Program-made: the position numbers and the translations under genes
The notes under the pieces: generated by a model
Seen by the model: the letters and a program-made list of their open reading frames with translations, nothing else
What the model was told of the DNA's origin: nothing
The model's database searches: none
Shown: positions 44,399 to 52,906 of the stretch, piece by piece
Layout: each line of letters opens with the position of its first letter
How positions within the stretch are numbered: position 1 is the first letter of the stretch
Source: Curvibacter sp. PD_MW3
GTDB taxonomy: Bacteria > Pseudomonadota > Gammaproteobacteria > Burkholderiales > Burkholderiaceae_C
Length of the DNA stretch: 64,000 bases
Reading direction: 5' to 3'
NCBI GenBank assembly: GCA_002633085.1
Contig: NSIV01000002.1
Span: 1 to 64,000 of the forward strand

Positions 44399-45259
44399 TC
44401 ATTCAGGCCGGGCCTCGTGCCCGGCCTGCCCGGCTTCCCAGGCCAGCATGGCCGTCTTGCGTTCGCTACCCCAGCGATACCGGCCAAAGTCACCGGACTC
44501 GCGAATGACGCGGTGACAGGGAATCAGGTAGCCGATGGTGTTGGCTGCCAGGGCACTGCCGACGGCGCGCTGGGCTCTGGGCGTTCCAACCAACTGGGCA
44601 AGCTGGGTATAGGACACCATGCGTGAGGGTTCGACCTTCAGCAACGCCTCCCACACCTTGATCTGGAAATTGGTGCCGCGCAGCACCAGGTGCAAGCTGC
44701 CGCGCTGCGGCGTGGCCGCGAACACCTGGTCCAGCCACTGCTGTGCCTGCGCATCATCGCGCTCACGCTGTGCCGCCGGCCATTGACTCGCCAGCTCGGC
44801 CAGCCGGATCGCTTCGTCATCATCCAGGAAGGCCAGATAACACAGGCCGCGCGCCGTCCAGCCCACCAGCGCCTCGCCAAACGGCGTCGCCCCACAACCG
44901 AAGCCCAGTACCACGCCAGCACCGCCACGCTTGATCTCGCCTGGTGTCATGGCTTCGCATGTCACCATCAAGTCATGTAAGCGGCTGGCACTGGACAGAC
45001 CGCTCGCTTCAGTCACGCTGAGCAGGTCGGCCGTTGTACGCAGTGCCTGCGAGACGTATTCCTTGGTCAGGTACTGCAAAAAACGCTTGGGCGAGATGCC
45101 GGCCCAGGCTGCGAATACGCGCTGCAAATGAAATTCGCTCATGTGCACCGCAGCCGCCACCTCGGCCAGTGTGGGCTGGTGCAACGCATTGGCGCGCAGG
45201 TAGTCGATGGCGCGCGCCACCACCGCGTACTGGCGTGCCGGGCTTGGCAGCTCATCCAT
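44399..45259 (-). CDS. AraC / O6-methylguanine-DNA methyltransferase fusion (Ada-like)
   Basis: 286 residues. An N-terminal AraC-type double helix-turn-helix (LAEVAAAVHMSEFHLQRVFAAWAGISPKRFLQYLTKEYVSQALR) is joined to a C-terminal alkyltransferase with RGTNFQIKVWEALLKVEPSRMVSYTQLA, the catalytic IPCHRVIRESGDFGRYRWG and WGSERKTAMLAWE. It should move methyl groups from O6-methylguanine to its own Cys. The zinc-binding N-terminal domain of E. coli Ada, which senses phosphotriesters, is absent, so this is the AdaB-AraC form. Its first eight bases overlap the end of the EamA transporter gene, so it is co-transcribed. Confidence 0.92.
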   Translation of the reverse strand: MDELPSPARQYAVVARAIDYLRANALHQPTLAEVAAAVHMSEFHLQRVFAAWAGISPKRFLQYLTKEYVSQALRTTADLLSVTEASGLSSASRLHDLMVTCEAMTPGEIKRGGAGVVLGFGCGATPFGEALVGWTARGLCYLAFLDDDEAIRLAELASQWPAAQRERDDAQAQQWLDQVFAATPQRGSLHLVLRGTNFQIKVWEALLKVEPSRMVSYTQLAQLVGTPRAQRAVGSALAANTIGYLIPCHRVIRESGDFGRYRWGSERKTAMLAWEAGQAGHEARPE

Positions 45260-46154
45260 GGGACACCGCCCTGGGCGCCCACACGGCGCGCAGCGAGAAC
45301 CCGGTCACCAGCGCGGTGCCCAACAGCACCACCACCGCCCCGGCCAGGGTATGCCAGCCGATCGCTTCGCCCAGGAACAGGTGCCCCCACAGGATGCCGA
45401 AAACGGGAATAAGAAACGTCACTGTGAGTGCCGGCGCGGCACCCAGGTCGGCCACCAGCCGGAAGTACAGCAGGTAGGCAATGCCGGTGCAGAACACCCC
45501 CAGCGCCACCACCGCCCCCAGCACGCTGAGCGTAGGCTCTGCCGCGGCCGGGAAGAACGGCACGACCGGCGTCAGCAGCAGCGCCGCCCCCCACATGCTG
45601 CCGTGGGCATTGGCATAGGGATCTTGTGATGACGCCGCAGGAGCCGATTTGGCGTAGTTGCTGGCAATGCCGTAGCAGAACGCGGCCGCCAAGGTCGCCA
45701 CGATGGCCCAGCCGGCCCCGGGCTGCAGGGTCACCCGGTCAAAGCCCACCAGCAGAACGACACCCGCTACGCCCAGGGCCAGTCCGAATGCCGTCTTGCC
45801 GCGCAGTGGTGATCGGCGCCAGACCGCTCCGATGACCGTGCCCCAGATCGGCGCCGTGGCATTGAGGATGGACAGCAAGGAGGCCGACAGCGTCTTGGCG
45901 GCAAAGGCAAACAGCACAAACGGCAACGCCGAATTGAACAGGCCCAGCACCAGGTAGTGCCGCCAGTGCGGGCCCAGCTTCAAACGCTGCTTGAGGATGA
46001 GCCCCGCCGAGAAAAGCAGTCCCGCAGCGAGCAGCAGGCGAGCCTCAATCAGCACCACCGGTCCCAGCACTGGAACCGCCATGCGCATGAAGATGAAGGA
46101 AGCACCCCAAATCGCGGACAGGGCGACAAGTCGGATCAGGCTGGCACTGTTCAT
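45252..46154 (-). CDS. EamA/DMT-superfamily transporter
   Basis: 300 residues and ten predicted membrane helices formed by two EamA repeats. The N-terminus LIRLVALSAIWGASFIFMRMAVPVLGPVVLIEARLLLAAGLL and the sixth helix region GWAIVATLAAAFCYGIASNYAK are typical, as is the late VTFLIPVFGILWGHLFLGEAIGWHTLAGAVVVLLG. Members export amino acids or metabolites; the substrate is not predictable. The gene overlaps the downstream AraC-Ada gene. The start at 46154 is supported by the helix position. Confidence 0.9.
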   Translation of the reverse strand: MNSASLIRLVALSAIWGASFIFMRMAVPVLGPVVLIEARLLLAAGLLFSAGLILKQRLKLGPHWRHYLVLGLFNSALPFVLFAFAAKTLSASLLSILNATAPIWGTVIGAVWRRSPLRGKTAFGLALGVAGVVLLVGFDRVTLQPGAGWAIVATLAAAFCYGIASNYAKSAPAASSQDPYANAHGSMWGAALLLTPVVPFFPAAAEPTLSVLGAVVALGVFCTGIAYLLYFRLVADLGAAPALTVTFLIPVFGILWGHLFLGEAIGWHTLAGAVVVLLGTALVTGFSLRAVWAPRAVSHG

Positions 46155-46257
46155 GAGGGCAGGAAGGTTGGTAATGTGCGTCTATTCTGACCTCATCACA
46201 GACGATCACACCACCCGATTCTTGCGGACATTTGGACCTCCGCGCCAGACTGACTCG

Positions 46258-47901
46258 TCAAGCGGCGCTGAGCGTCAGGGCCTTCATCTCTCGGCGCAAC
46301 TCAATCGCATCGCGTTGCACAAAACTGTCATTGGCACTCAGACGGAACACCCCTACCGTGTCGGACAAAACCCGGGCCTGGCCATGCAATGAACTGGCCG
46401 CAGCCGCCATCTGCTCCACCATGGCCGCATTTTGTTGGGTGCCACCGTCCATCTGGGCCACCGCTTCGTTGACCTGCGAAATGCTCTCCAGCTGCTCCTC
46501 GAAGGTGGCTGTGAAATCACCCAGCATGGCAGCCACTTTGTGTACGACATCCACCGTCTGCTCAATGCTGCTGTGCGCCTGCTGCGCCGTCTTGTTGCCG
46601 GCATTGATCTTGGCCGTGGAGTCCTCGATCAAGCCGCGAACTTCCTTGGCGGCTTCTGCAGTACGCTGCGCGAGCGCCCGCACTTCGCTGGCCACCACGG
46701 CAAAACCACGCCCCTGCTCACCGGCACGCGCCGCTTCCACGGCAGCGTTGAGTGCCAGGATATTGGTCTGGAACGAGATGCCTTCAATCACCCGGATGAT
46801 CTCCGCGATCTTGGCGGACGAGGCGCTGATGGCCTGCATCACTGTCGTCATCTCCTGCACGCGCACGCCACTGGTCTGCGACACGTTGGCGGCCTCGTCA
46901 GCCAGGGAGCTGGCACTGCGCGCGGACTCGGTATTGGTGCGCACAACACTGGTGAGCTGCTCCATGGTGGAGGCGGTCTGCTCCAGTGCAGCGGCCTGGG
47001 CCTCGGTACGGGCGGACAGGTCATGGTTGCCGGCTGCAATCTCATTGGACGCCGACGTAATGGCAACAGCCTCGGTTCGGGTGTCGCCTACGATGGAGCG
47101 AAGGTTGACATTGAGCTGGTTCAACGCTCGGTAGAACTGCCCCACCACATCGCTGCGATTGGTCTGGATTCTGGCGCTCAGGTCGCCAGCCGCCATCCGG
47201 TTGGCGAACAGCAGCAGGTCGTTGAGCGGCCGGGTGGCAATGGCACGCAACCAGATGCCAACCGGCAGACCGATGGCCAGCGCCGTGAACAATTCCACCA
47301 GCGTGGGCAGGTTAAGACCCAACGTCCCCGTCAAACTTCCGGCCGTCAACAACACGGCCACAGGTGCCAGAACTGAACCGGCCACGATCTGCCCACCCAA
47401 GCCAAAACGGAAAAACTCACGCACACGCCCCAACACGGTGGTCGGCCGAAGCATGCCACCGGCCAGACGATGAACCAGAGTACCCGCTTCTTTTTCAGCC
47501 CGCATGGTGGCGTACAGTGCCTCGGCTGCAGCCACCTGGTCACGGGCGGGCGGGGTACGCACCGACAGATAGCCCTGGACCACGTCGTCTTCAACCAAGG
47601 GCGTGACGTTGGCCATCACCCAATAAAAATCGCCGTTCTTGCGGCGGTTTTTCACCAGGCCGGTCCAAGGCTTGCCACGGGTCACGGTATCCCACAGGTC
47701 GCGGAAAGCCTCCTCCGGCATGTCGGGATGACGCACCAGGTTATGCGCTTGGCCCAGCAGCTCCTCGCGCAAGTAACCGCTGGCCGCGATGAAGGCCGGA
47801 TTGCAATAGGTGATGCGCCCCTTGGTGTCGGTGGTGGACACGAGCATCTGCTCGGCGGGCATGATGTACTCATGGAGGGAAACAGGCAGATTGATACGCA
47901 T
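46258..47901 (-). CDS. Aer-like PAS-domain methyl-accepting chemotaxis protein
   Basis: 547 residues from the ATG at 47901; a longer frame uses a TTG. An N-terminal PAS domain (EQMLVSTTDTKGRITYCNPAFIAASGYLREELLGQAHNLVRHPDMPEEAFRDLW ... KNGDFYWVMANVTPL) resembles the FAD-PAS of Aer. A hydrophobic double helix (about 165-215) anchors it with no periplasmic sensor domain, then HAMP and the signalling hairpin with EIIRVIEGISFQTNILALNAAVEAARAGEQGRGFAVVASEVRALAQRTAEAAKEV follow. It probably senses redox or energy state inside the cell. No C-terminal CheR-docking pentapeptide is present. It lies 50 bases after emrB in the same direction. Confidence 0.93.
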   Translation of the reverse strand: MRINLPVSLHEYIMPAEQMLVSTTDTKGRITYCNPAFIAASGYLREELLGQAHNLVRHPDMPEEAFRDLWDTVTRGKPWTGLVKNRRKNGDFYWVMANVTPLVEDDVVQGYLSVRTPPARDQVAAAEALYATMRAEKEAGTLVHRLAGGMLRPTTVLGRVREFFRFGLGGQIVAGSVLAPVAVLLTAGSLTGTLGLNLPTLVELFTALAIGLPVGIWLRAIATRPLNDLLLFANRMAAGDLSARIQTNRSDVVGQFYRALNQLNVNLRSIVGDTRTEAVAITSASNEIAAGNHDLSARTEAQAAALEQTASTMEQLTSVVRTNTESARSASSLADEAANVSQTSGVRVQEMTTVMQAISASSAKIAEIIRVIEGISFQTNILALNAAVEAARAGEQGRGFAVVASEVRALAQRTAEAAKEVRGLIEDSTAKINAGNKTAQQAHSSIEQTVDVVHKVAAMLGDFTATFEEQLESISQVNEAVAQMDGGTQQNAAMVEQMAAAASSLHGQARVLSDTVGVFRLSANDSFVQRDAIELRREMKALTLSAA

Positions 47902-47951
47902 GGCGGGCTCTGGGGGAAATTCGGATTGGGGATGAAGGAAACGGATGACGC

Positions 47952-49514
47952 TCAATGCGCACCGGCTGCCGCATCAGCGGAACCGGCACCCGCACGCTGA
48001 GGGCGCGTGAGCCAGACCAGGGGAATCATGGTCAGAAACAGCACGGCCGAGATATAGAACAGCTCGCTGGAGGACAGCATGAAGGCCTGCTGGTCCACCA
48101 GCCGGTTCACCTGCGCCAGTGCCTGCTCGGGGTTCAGGCCGGCAGCGGCCAAGCCATTCAAGGCGCTGGCGGTGCCCTGGCTGCTCTGGTTGACGGCCTC
48201 GGCCAGTTGGGCATGGTGCAACGCGGCGCGGTCTTCCCACAAGGTGGTGGCAATCGAGGTACCAAAGGCACCGGCCGTGATGCGCATGAAGTTGGACATG
48301 CCGGAGGCGGCCGGAATGCGCTCGGGCGCGATGCCTGACAGCGTGATGGTGACCAGTGGAATGAAAAAGAACGCCATCGCGATGCCCTGCACGAAGGTGG
48401 GAATCATGATGGTGCCGAAATCGGCCTGGGTGTTGAAGCGCGAGCGCATCCACAGCACCAGTGCAAAGACGACGAAAGCAAACGTGGCGAAGTAACGCGG
48501 GTCCACCTTGCCGATGTTCTTGCCCACCACCGGCGACAGCACGATGGCGAGCAGACCGACCGGCGCCATCACCATGCCCGCCTGCGTGGCGGTATAGCCC
48601 ATGTACTGCTGCAACCACAACGGCAGCAACACCACATTGCCGAAGAACAGGCCGTAGCCGATGGAGGTAGCCAGGGCACCGGCCCAAAAGTTGCGCCGCG
48701 TGAACAGCGTGAGGTCCACCACCGGATGTTCCTCGGTCAACTCCCAGATCAGGAAAAAGACCAGGCCCACCAGCGCCACCACCCCCAGGACCACCACTTC
48801 GGGGGAATGAAACCAGTCGAGCTCCTTGCCCTTGTCGAGCATGATCTGCAAGGCGCCGACCCACACCACCAGCAGGCCCAGCCCCACGGCATCAATGGGC
48901 AGCTGGCGCGTGAGTGTCTCGCGCTTGTGGTACAGCATCCAGCTGGCCGAAGCAGCCAACAGGCCGACCGGGATGTTGATATAGAAGATCCACGGCCAGG
49001 AGATGTTGTCGGTGATCCAGCCGCCCAGCAAGGGGCCCATGACCGGTGCCACCAGTGTGGTGATGGACCACATGGCCATGGCCAGCCCGGCCAACGCGCT
49101 CGGGTAGCTGGACAACAGCAAGGACTGCGACAGCGGGATCATCGGGCCGGCCACAAAGCCCTGCAGCGCGCGCGCGGCAATCAGTGTGTTCATGTTCGGG
49201 GCCAGGCCGCACAGCCAGGAGGCCAGCACGAATAGCAGCACGCTGGCAATGAACAGGCGCACTTGGCCGAAACGCTGCGACAGCCAACCGGTGAGCGGCA
49301 CGGCAATGGCGTTGGCCACGGCAAAACTGGTGATGACCCAGGTGCCCTGATTGGGGCTCACGCCCAGGTCGCCGGCAATGGCCGGCAACGAGACGTTGGC
49401 AATCGAGGTGTCGAGCACATTCATGAAGGTGGCCGCCGACAGGGCGATCGTGCCCCAGACGCGGGCCGAACCCTGCAGAGGCGGCGGCGGGCTGTACGCA
49501 GGCGCGGAAGACAT
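47952..49514 (-). CDS. emrB: EmrB-type MFS multidrug efflux pump (DHA2 family)
   Basis: A 520-residue, fourteen-helix proton antiporter. The N-terminus WGTIALSAATFMNVLDTSIANVSLPAIAGDLGVSPNQGTWVITSFAVANAIAVPLTGWLSQRFG holds the DHA2 motif with the conserved Asp of helix 1. ARALQGFVAGPMIPLSQSLLLSSYP and GPLLGGWITDNISWPWIFYINIPVGL (motif C region) follow. With the HlyD-type EmrA and the TolC-type outer-membrane protein encoded just upstream, it forms a complete tripartite exporter. The start is 12 bases after the emrA stop. Confidence 0.95.
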   Translation of the reverse strand: MSSAPAYSPPPPLQGSARVWGTIALSAATFMNVLDTSIANVSLPAIAGDLGVSPNQGTWVITSFAVANAIAVPLTGWLSQRFGQVRLFIASVLLFVLASWLCGLAPNMNTLIAARALQGFVAGPMIPLSQSLLLSSYPSALAGLAMAMWSITTLVAPVMGPLLGGWITDNISWPWIFYINIPVGLLAASASWMLYHKRETLTRQLPIDAVGLGLLVVWVGALQIMLDKGKELDWFHSPEVVVLGVVALVGLVFFLIWELTEEHPVVDLTLFTRRNFWAGALATSIGYGLFFGNVVLLPLWLQQYMGYTATQAGMVMAPVGLLAIVLSPVVGKNIGKVDPRYFATFAFVVFALVLWMRSRFNTQADFGTIMIPTFVQGIAMAFFFIPLVTITLSGIAPERIPAASGMSNFMRITAGAFGTSIATTLWEDRAALHHAQLAEAVNQSSQGTASALNGLAAAGLNPEQALAQVNRLVDQQAFMLSSSELFYISAVLFLTMIPLVWLTRPQRAGAGSADAAAGAH

Positions 49515-49526
49515 GGCGCCGCCCGC

Positions 49527-50762
49527 TCAGTGGACGGCCGGCAACGCCGGCTTGCCGCGGCCAGCGTTGGCCGCAATCACGCGACGCACCTCGGCATCGG
49601 CCCCTTTGTCGAGCGCGCTGTAGACCTGGGTTTCGGCGACGGCGCTGGTGCGCACGGCATCGGCCAGGGTCTTGCCGTCCTTCTGGCTCACGTCCACCGT
49701 GGCATCCATCGACAGGCCCACACGCAGCGGGTTGTCCGCCAGTTGCTGCGGATCGAGCGCCACGCGCACCGGCACACGCTGCACCACCTTGATCCAGTTG
49801 CCGGTGGCGTTTTGCGCCGGCAGCAATGCGAAGGCAGCACCGGTGCCAGCGCCAAGGCCTGCCACCGTACCTGTGTATTCGACTTTCTTGCCGTACACGT
49901 CAGCCGTCAGCTTGACTGGCTGGCCGATGCGGATGTTGCGCAGCTGGACTTCCTTGAAATTGGCATCGACCCAGACCTGCTTGAGCGGGATGATGGACAT
50001 CATGGGCGTGCCGGCGGCCACGCGCTGACCGACTTGCACCGTGCGCTTGGCCACGAAACCATCCACCGGCGCCGGCATGGCTGCGCGCTGCGTGGCCAAG
50101 TAGGCCTCGCGTACCTTGGCAGCGGCCGCCTGCACGCTCGGGTGCTGCTCCAGGCTGGTGCCGTCGGTCATGGCCTGGTTGCTGCTGAGCTGTTCGCGCG
50201 CGGCCACCACGGCAGCCTGGGCGGCGGCCAATGCGCTCTTGGCGTTGGCCAGCTGCGTCTGCGCGTGGTTGAGCTCTTCCTTGGACACGGCACCATTGCC
50301 GGCCAGGGACTGGCGACGGGCAAGGTCGTCACCGGCGCGCGCCACATCGCTCTGCGCCCGGTTCACATCGGCTTCACGCAGAGAGATCTGCGCCCCCAGT
50401 GCGCCATTGTTGGCATACAGGGTGCGCACCTGGCGCACGGTCTGGGCCAGATTGGCTTCCGCCTGGTCAAGGGCGACCTTGGCATCGGCCGGGTCGAGCT
50501 GCACCAGCGGCTGGCCAGCTTTGACGAAGTCGGTGTCGTCGGCCAGGATGGCCATGACCGTGCCGCCGATCTGCGGCGTGATCTGGATCACATTGCCCTG
50601 GACGTAGGCGTTGTCGGTGGACTCGTAATGGCTGGCCACCAGCCATTCGTAAACGCCCCACCCCAAACCGGCCAGGACAAACACGCTGGCCGCAGCGGTG
50701 AGTGCTTGGCGCCGCTTCGGATTGCTGGCACGGATCTTGACGTGTGATTGCGGTGCATTCAT
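49527..50762 (-). CDS. emrA: EmrA-type membrane fusion (HlyD-family) protein
   Basis: A 411-residue periplasmic adaptor. A single N-terminal membrane helix (ALTAAASVFVLAGLGWGVYEWLVA) anchors it. ESTDNAYVQGNVIQITPQIGGTVMAI begins the lipoyl-like half, a long coiled-coil hairpin follows (DPADAKVALDQAEANLAQTVRQVRTLYANN to SALAAAQAAVVAAREQL), and APVDGFVAKRTVQVGQRVAAGTPMMSIIPLKQVWVDANFKEVQLRNIRIGQPVKL completes the lipoyl and barrel parts. It bridges EmrB to the TolC-type channel. The gene lies between tolC-like and emrB genes with short gaps. Confidence 0.95.
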   Translation of the reverse strand: MNAPQSHVKIRASNPKRRQALTAAASVFVLAGLGWGVYEWLVASHYESTDNAYVQGNVIQITPQIGGTVMAILADDTDFVKAGQPLVQLDPADAKVALDQAEANLAQTVRQVRTLYANNGALGAQISLREADVNRAQSDVARAGDDLARRQSLAGNGAVSKEELNHAQTQLANAKSALAAAQAAVVAAREQLSSNQAMTDGTSLEQHPSVQAAAAKVREAYLATQRAAMPAPVDGFVAKRTVQVGQRVAAGTPMMSIIPLKQVWVDANFKEVQLRNIRIGQPVKLTADVYGKKVEYTGTVAGLGAGTGAAFALLPAQNATGNWIKVVQRVPVRVALDPQQLADNPLRVGLSMDATVDVSQKDGKTLADAVRTSAVAETQVYSALDKGADAEVRRVIAANAGRGKPALPAVH

Positions 50763-50798
50763 GGTGATTCTTCTTCCAGCTGAATAAGGAGTTGTTAT

Positions 50799-52271
50799 TT
50801 ATTTCTGCACGGTGTGGGCGGCCGTCACGGCAGCGCTCCGAAAGCTGTCGCCGTCGCTGCTGGCCTCCGCTTGAAAGCCACCGCCCAGGGCACGCAACAG
50901 CGCCACCTGGGTATCCAGCGCGCGTGCGGACAGATCCACTGCTTGGCGACGCTGGGCCAGCACGGCGGTCTCCGCGCTCAGAACATTCAGGTAATTGCCC
51001 AGTCCGGCCTCATAGCGTTGCACGGCAATCGCGTAGGCGCTCTCCGCGGCCTGCTGCGCGGCGCGCTGCTCGGTCTGCTGACGCGCGATCGACTGCATGG
51101 AGGCCACTTGGTCCGCCACATCGCGCACGGCGTCGATCACGGTTGCGTTGTAGCTCTCGATGGCGGCATCCAGATCAGCCGTCTTGCCGCGCAGGTTGGC
51201 ACGCAGGCGACCACCATCGAAGAGCGGCAGGCGCAATGCCGGGCCAATGCCCCACTGCTGGCTGTCCGACTGCAACAGACGATCGGTGCCGATGCTGGAA
51301 AAGCCGGCGAAGGCCACCAGGTTGACGTTCGGATAGAACTGGGTCTTCGCATTGACCACATCCTTCATACCAGCCTCGACGCGCCAGCGCGCCGCGACCA
51401 CATCGGCACGCCGGCCCAGCAGATCAGCCGGAATGACTGGCGAAATTGCTACGTTCTTGATAGCTGTCAGCGCATGTTTTTCAAGGGCCAGGCTTGCATT
51501 TGGCGCGCCAACCAGTGCCGCCAGCGCATGCTGCGTGAGCGCTGCCTGTTCCTGCAATGCCTCGATCTGCTGGCGCGCTTCGGGCAAGCCACCCTCGCTT
51601 TGCCGCAGTTCGAGTTGGGTGTCGAGTCCCGCCTCCACGCGCTGGCGCACCAGGCGCAGCGTCTCTTCGCGCTGGCTCAACGTGCGCTGAGCCACCGTCA
51701 GCTGCTCCTGCAGACGCTGCCACTGGAAGTAGCTGCGCGCCACATTGCTCGCCAGCAGCACACGTGCGGCCTGGGCATCGGCCTGTGCGGCCTGGGCGCT
51801 GCCCAGCGCCGCGTCGAGGGCCGCACGGTTCTTGCCAAAGAAGTCCAACTCCCAACTGGCGCCAAGCTGCAAGGTGCCGGTGTCCTGGATGGAGCCGGCC
51901 AACGGCGCCGGCACGGCACCCGTCTTGGTGTAGCGCTGGTGCGTGAGATCGAGCGCGCCGTTGAATTGCGGTCGGCTGGCCGACTCGGTCGTCTCGATCA
52001 CGGCCCGGGCACGCGCCAGACGCGCTTGTGCCAGCTTGAGGTTGGGGTTGCTCTCCAACGCCTGTGCCTCCAGGCGATCGAGCTGCGCGTCACCGAAGGC
52101 CCGCCACCACTGTGCAGCCACGGCCGTACCGGCGTCGCTGCCCGCAAGCCCCAGAGAAGCGGCATCGCGCGGCTTGGCCTGCGGCGTGATGCCCGTGAAA
52201 TTGGCGCAAGCGCCCAAGCTCACCGTGAGCGTGAGCAGCCCCGCACGCAGGGCACGCTGCTTATTCGACAT
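50799..52271 (-). CDS. NodT/OprM-type outer-membrane efflux lipoprotein (TolC family)
   Basis: A 490-residue outer-membrane channel of the efflux system. The N-terminus carries a lipoprotein signal (LLTLTVSLGACANF) with the lipobox Cys. Two repeats of the TolC fold follow, with AQWWRAFGDAQLDRLEAQALESNPNLKLAQARLARARAVIE at the start of the first and GIGPALRLPLFDGGRLRANLRGKTADLDAAIESYNATVIDAVRDVADQV in the second. GGGAG-type Shine-Dalgarno bases lie just before the ATG, which overlaps the marR stop by 11 bases. The segment ALEKHALTAIKNVAIS at 51441-51492 comes from an intragenic repeat. Confidence 0.94.
   Translation of the reverse strand: MSNKQRALRAGLLTLTVSLGACANFTGITPQAKPRDAASLGLAGSDAGTAVAAQWWRAFGDAQLDRLEAQALESNPNLKLAQARLARARAVIETTESASRPQFNGALDLTHQRYTKTGAVPAPLAGSIQDTGTLQLGASWELDFFGKNRAALDAALGSAQAAQADAQAARVLLASNVARSYFQWQRLQEQLTVAQRTLSQREETLRLVRQRVEAGLDTQLELRQSEGGLPEARQQIEALQEQAALTQHALAALVGAPNASLALEKHALTAIKNVAISPVIPADLLGRRADVVAARWRVEAGMKDVVNAKTQFYPNVNLVAFAGFSSIGTDRLLQSDSQQWGIGPALRLPLFDGGRLRANLRGKTADLDAAIESYNATVIDAVRDVADQVASMQSIARQQTEQRAAQQAAESAYAIAVQRYEAGLGNYLNVLSAETAVLAQRRQAVDLSARALDTQVALLRALGGGFQAEASSDGDSFRSAAVTAAHTVQK
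51441..51492 (+). repeat. Intragenic repeat copy 6 (in the TolC-type gene)
   Basis: Blocks: GAAATTGCTACGTTCTTGATAGCTG (hairpin GCTAC...ATAGC), CAGCGCATG and TTTTCAAGGGCCAGGCTTG. The host gene is on the other strand; in its frame the element gives LEKHALTAIKNVAIS, parallel to copies 2, 5 and 7. Confidence 0.8.
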
Positions 52272-52797
52272 GGTTCTCCCTGCTGGCCTGCATGGCCTGT
52301 ACGTTGTTGAGAATGCGGTGCAACATGTCCTTGAGGGCTTGCCACTCCTCCCGTGTGAAGCCGGACAAGGCCGTGTTCTGCACGCGACTCAGCACCTGTG
52401 GCACCACCTTGATGGCTTCGCGCCCCTCGACCGTCGCATCCAGCTTGACCACGCGCCGGTCTTCCGAAGAGCGTTCGCGACGGCACAGGCCTTTGGCCTC
52501 CAGCCGGTCAACCAGTCGTGTCATGGCGCCTGCATCCAGACTGCATTCACGTGCCAGCTCGGCGCCCGTCGTGGCACGGCCGGAGGAGAGCATGAACAAC
52601 GGCACCCACTGGGCGTGGGTCAGGCCCTCAGGTTCGAGTTCACGCTCGACCTCCTGCGCCAGCAAAGAGATGATGCGACGCATGAGGTAGCCGACGCTCT
52701 CTTCCGGGGCATAACCGGCCGCCTTGTAGAAGTCGACCGGCCGACCGACCGGGTCCTGGGTGGTGCTTTTGGCATTCATAGAGGAGGTATTATTCAT
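52261..52797 (-). CDS. MarR-family repressor of the efflux operon
   Basis: 178 residues. The winged helix is clear: EGLTHAQWVPLFMLSSGRATTGAELARECSLDAGAMTRLVDRLEAKGLCRRERSSEDRRVVKLDATVEG. N-terminal and C-terminal helices form the dimer interface. It is the first gene of marR-tolC-emrA-emrB and should repress the operon until a drug-like ligand binds. The ATG at 52797 overlaps a palindromic operator; if the promoter proposed there is right, the real start is the ATG at 52779 (172 residues) on an almost leaderless mRNA. Confidence 0.92.
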   Translation of the reverse strand: MNNTSSMNAKSTTQDPVGRPVDFYKAAGYAPEESVGYLMRRIISLLAQEVERELEPEGLTHAQWVPLFMLSSGRATTGAELARECSLDAGAMTRLVDRLEAKGLCRRERSSEDRRVVKLDATVEGREAIKVVPQVLSRVQNTALSGFTREEWQALKDMLHRILNNVQAMQASRENHVE

Positions 52798-52818
52798 TGC
52801 CTAGGCAATTATTGTCAA
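52789..52818 (-). promoter_or_regulatory. Promoter with embedded MarR operator for marR-tolC-emrAB
   Basis: On the minus strand, TTGACA (52818-52813) is followed after 18 bases by AATAAT (52794-52789). The spacer contains the perfect 14-bp palindrome ATTGCCTAGGCAAT (52796-52809). A repressor bound there would block RNA polymerase. Transcription would begin near 52782. Confidence 0.65.
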
Positions 52819-52906
52819 GGCTTTAATTGACATGGCAATTGACCCCACGACAACGGCCTGCGGCAACGCCGGTGTAAGCTGTCCTCAACCCTCTCCACAC
52901 CCTTCC

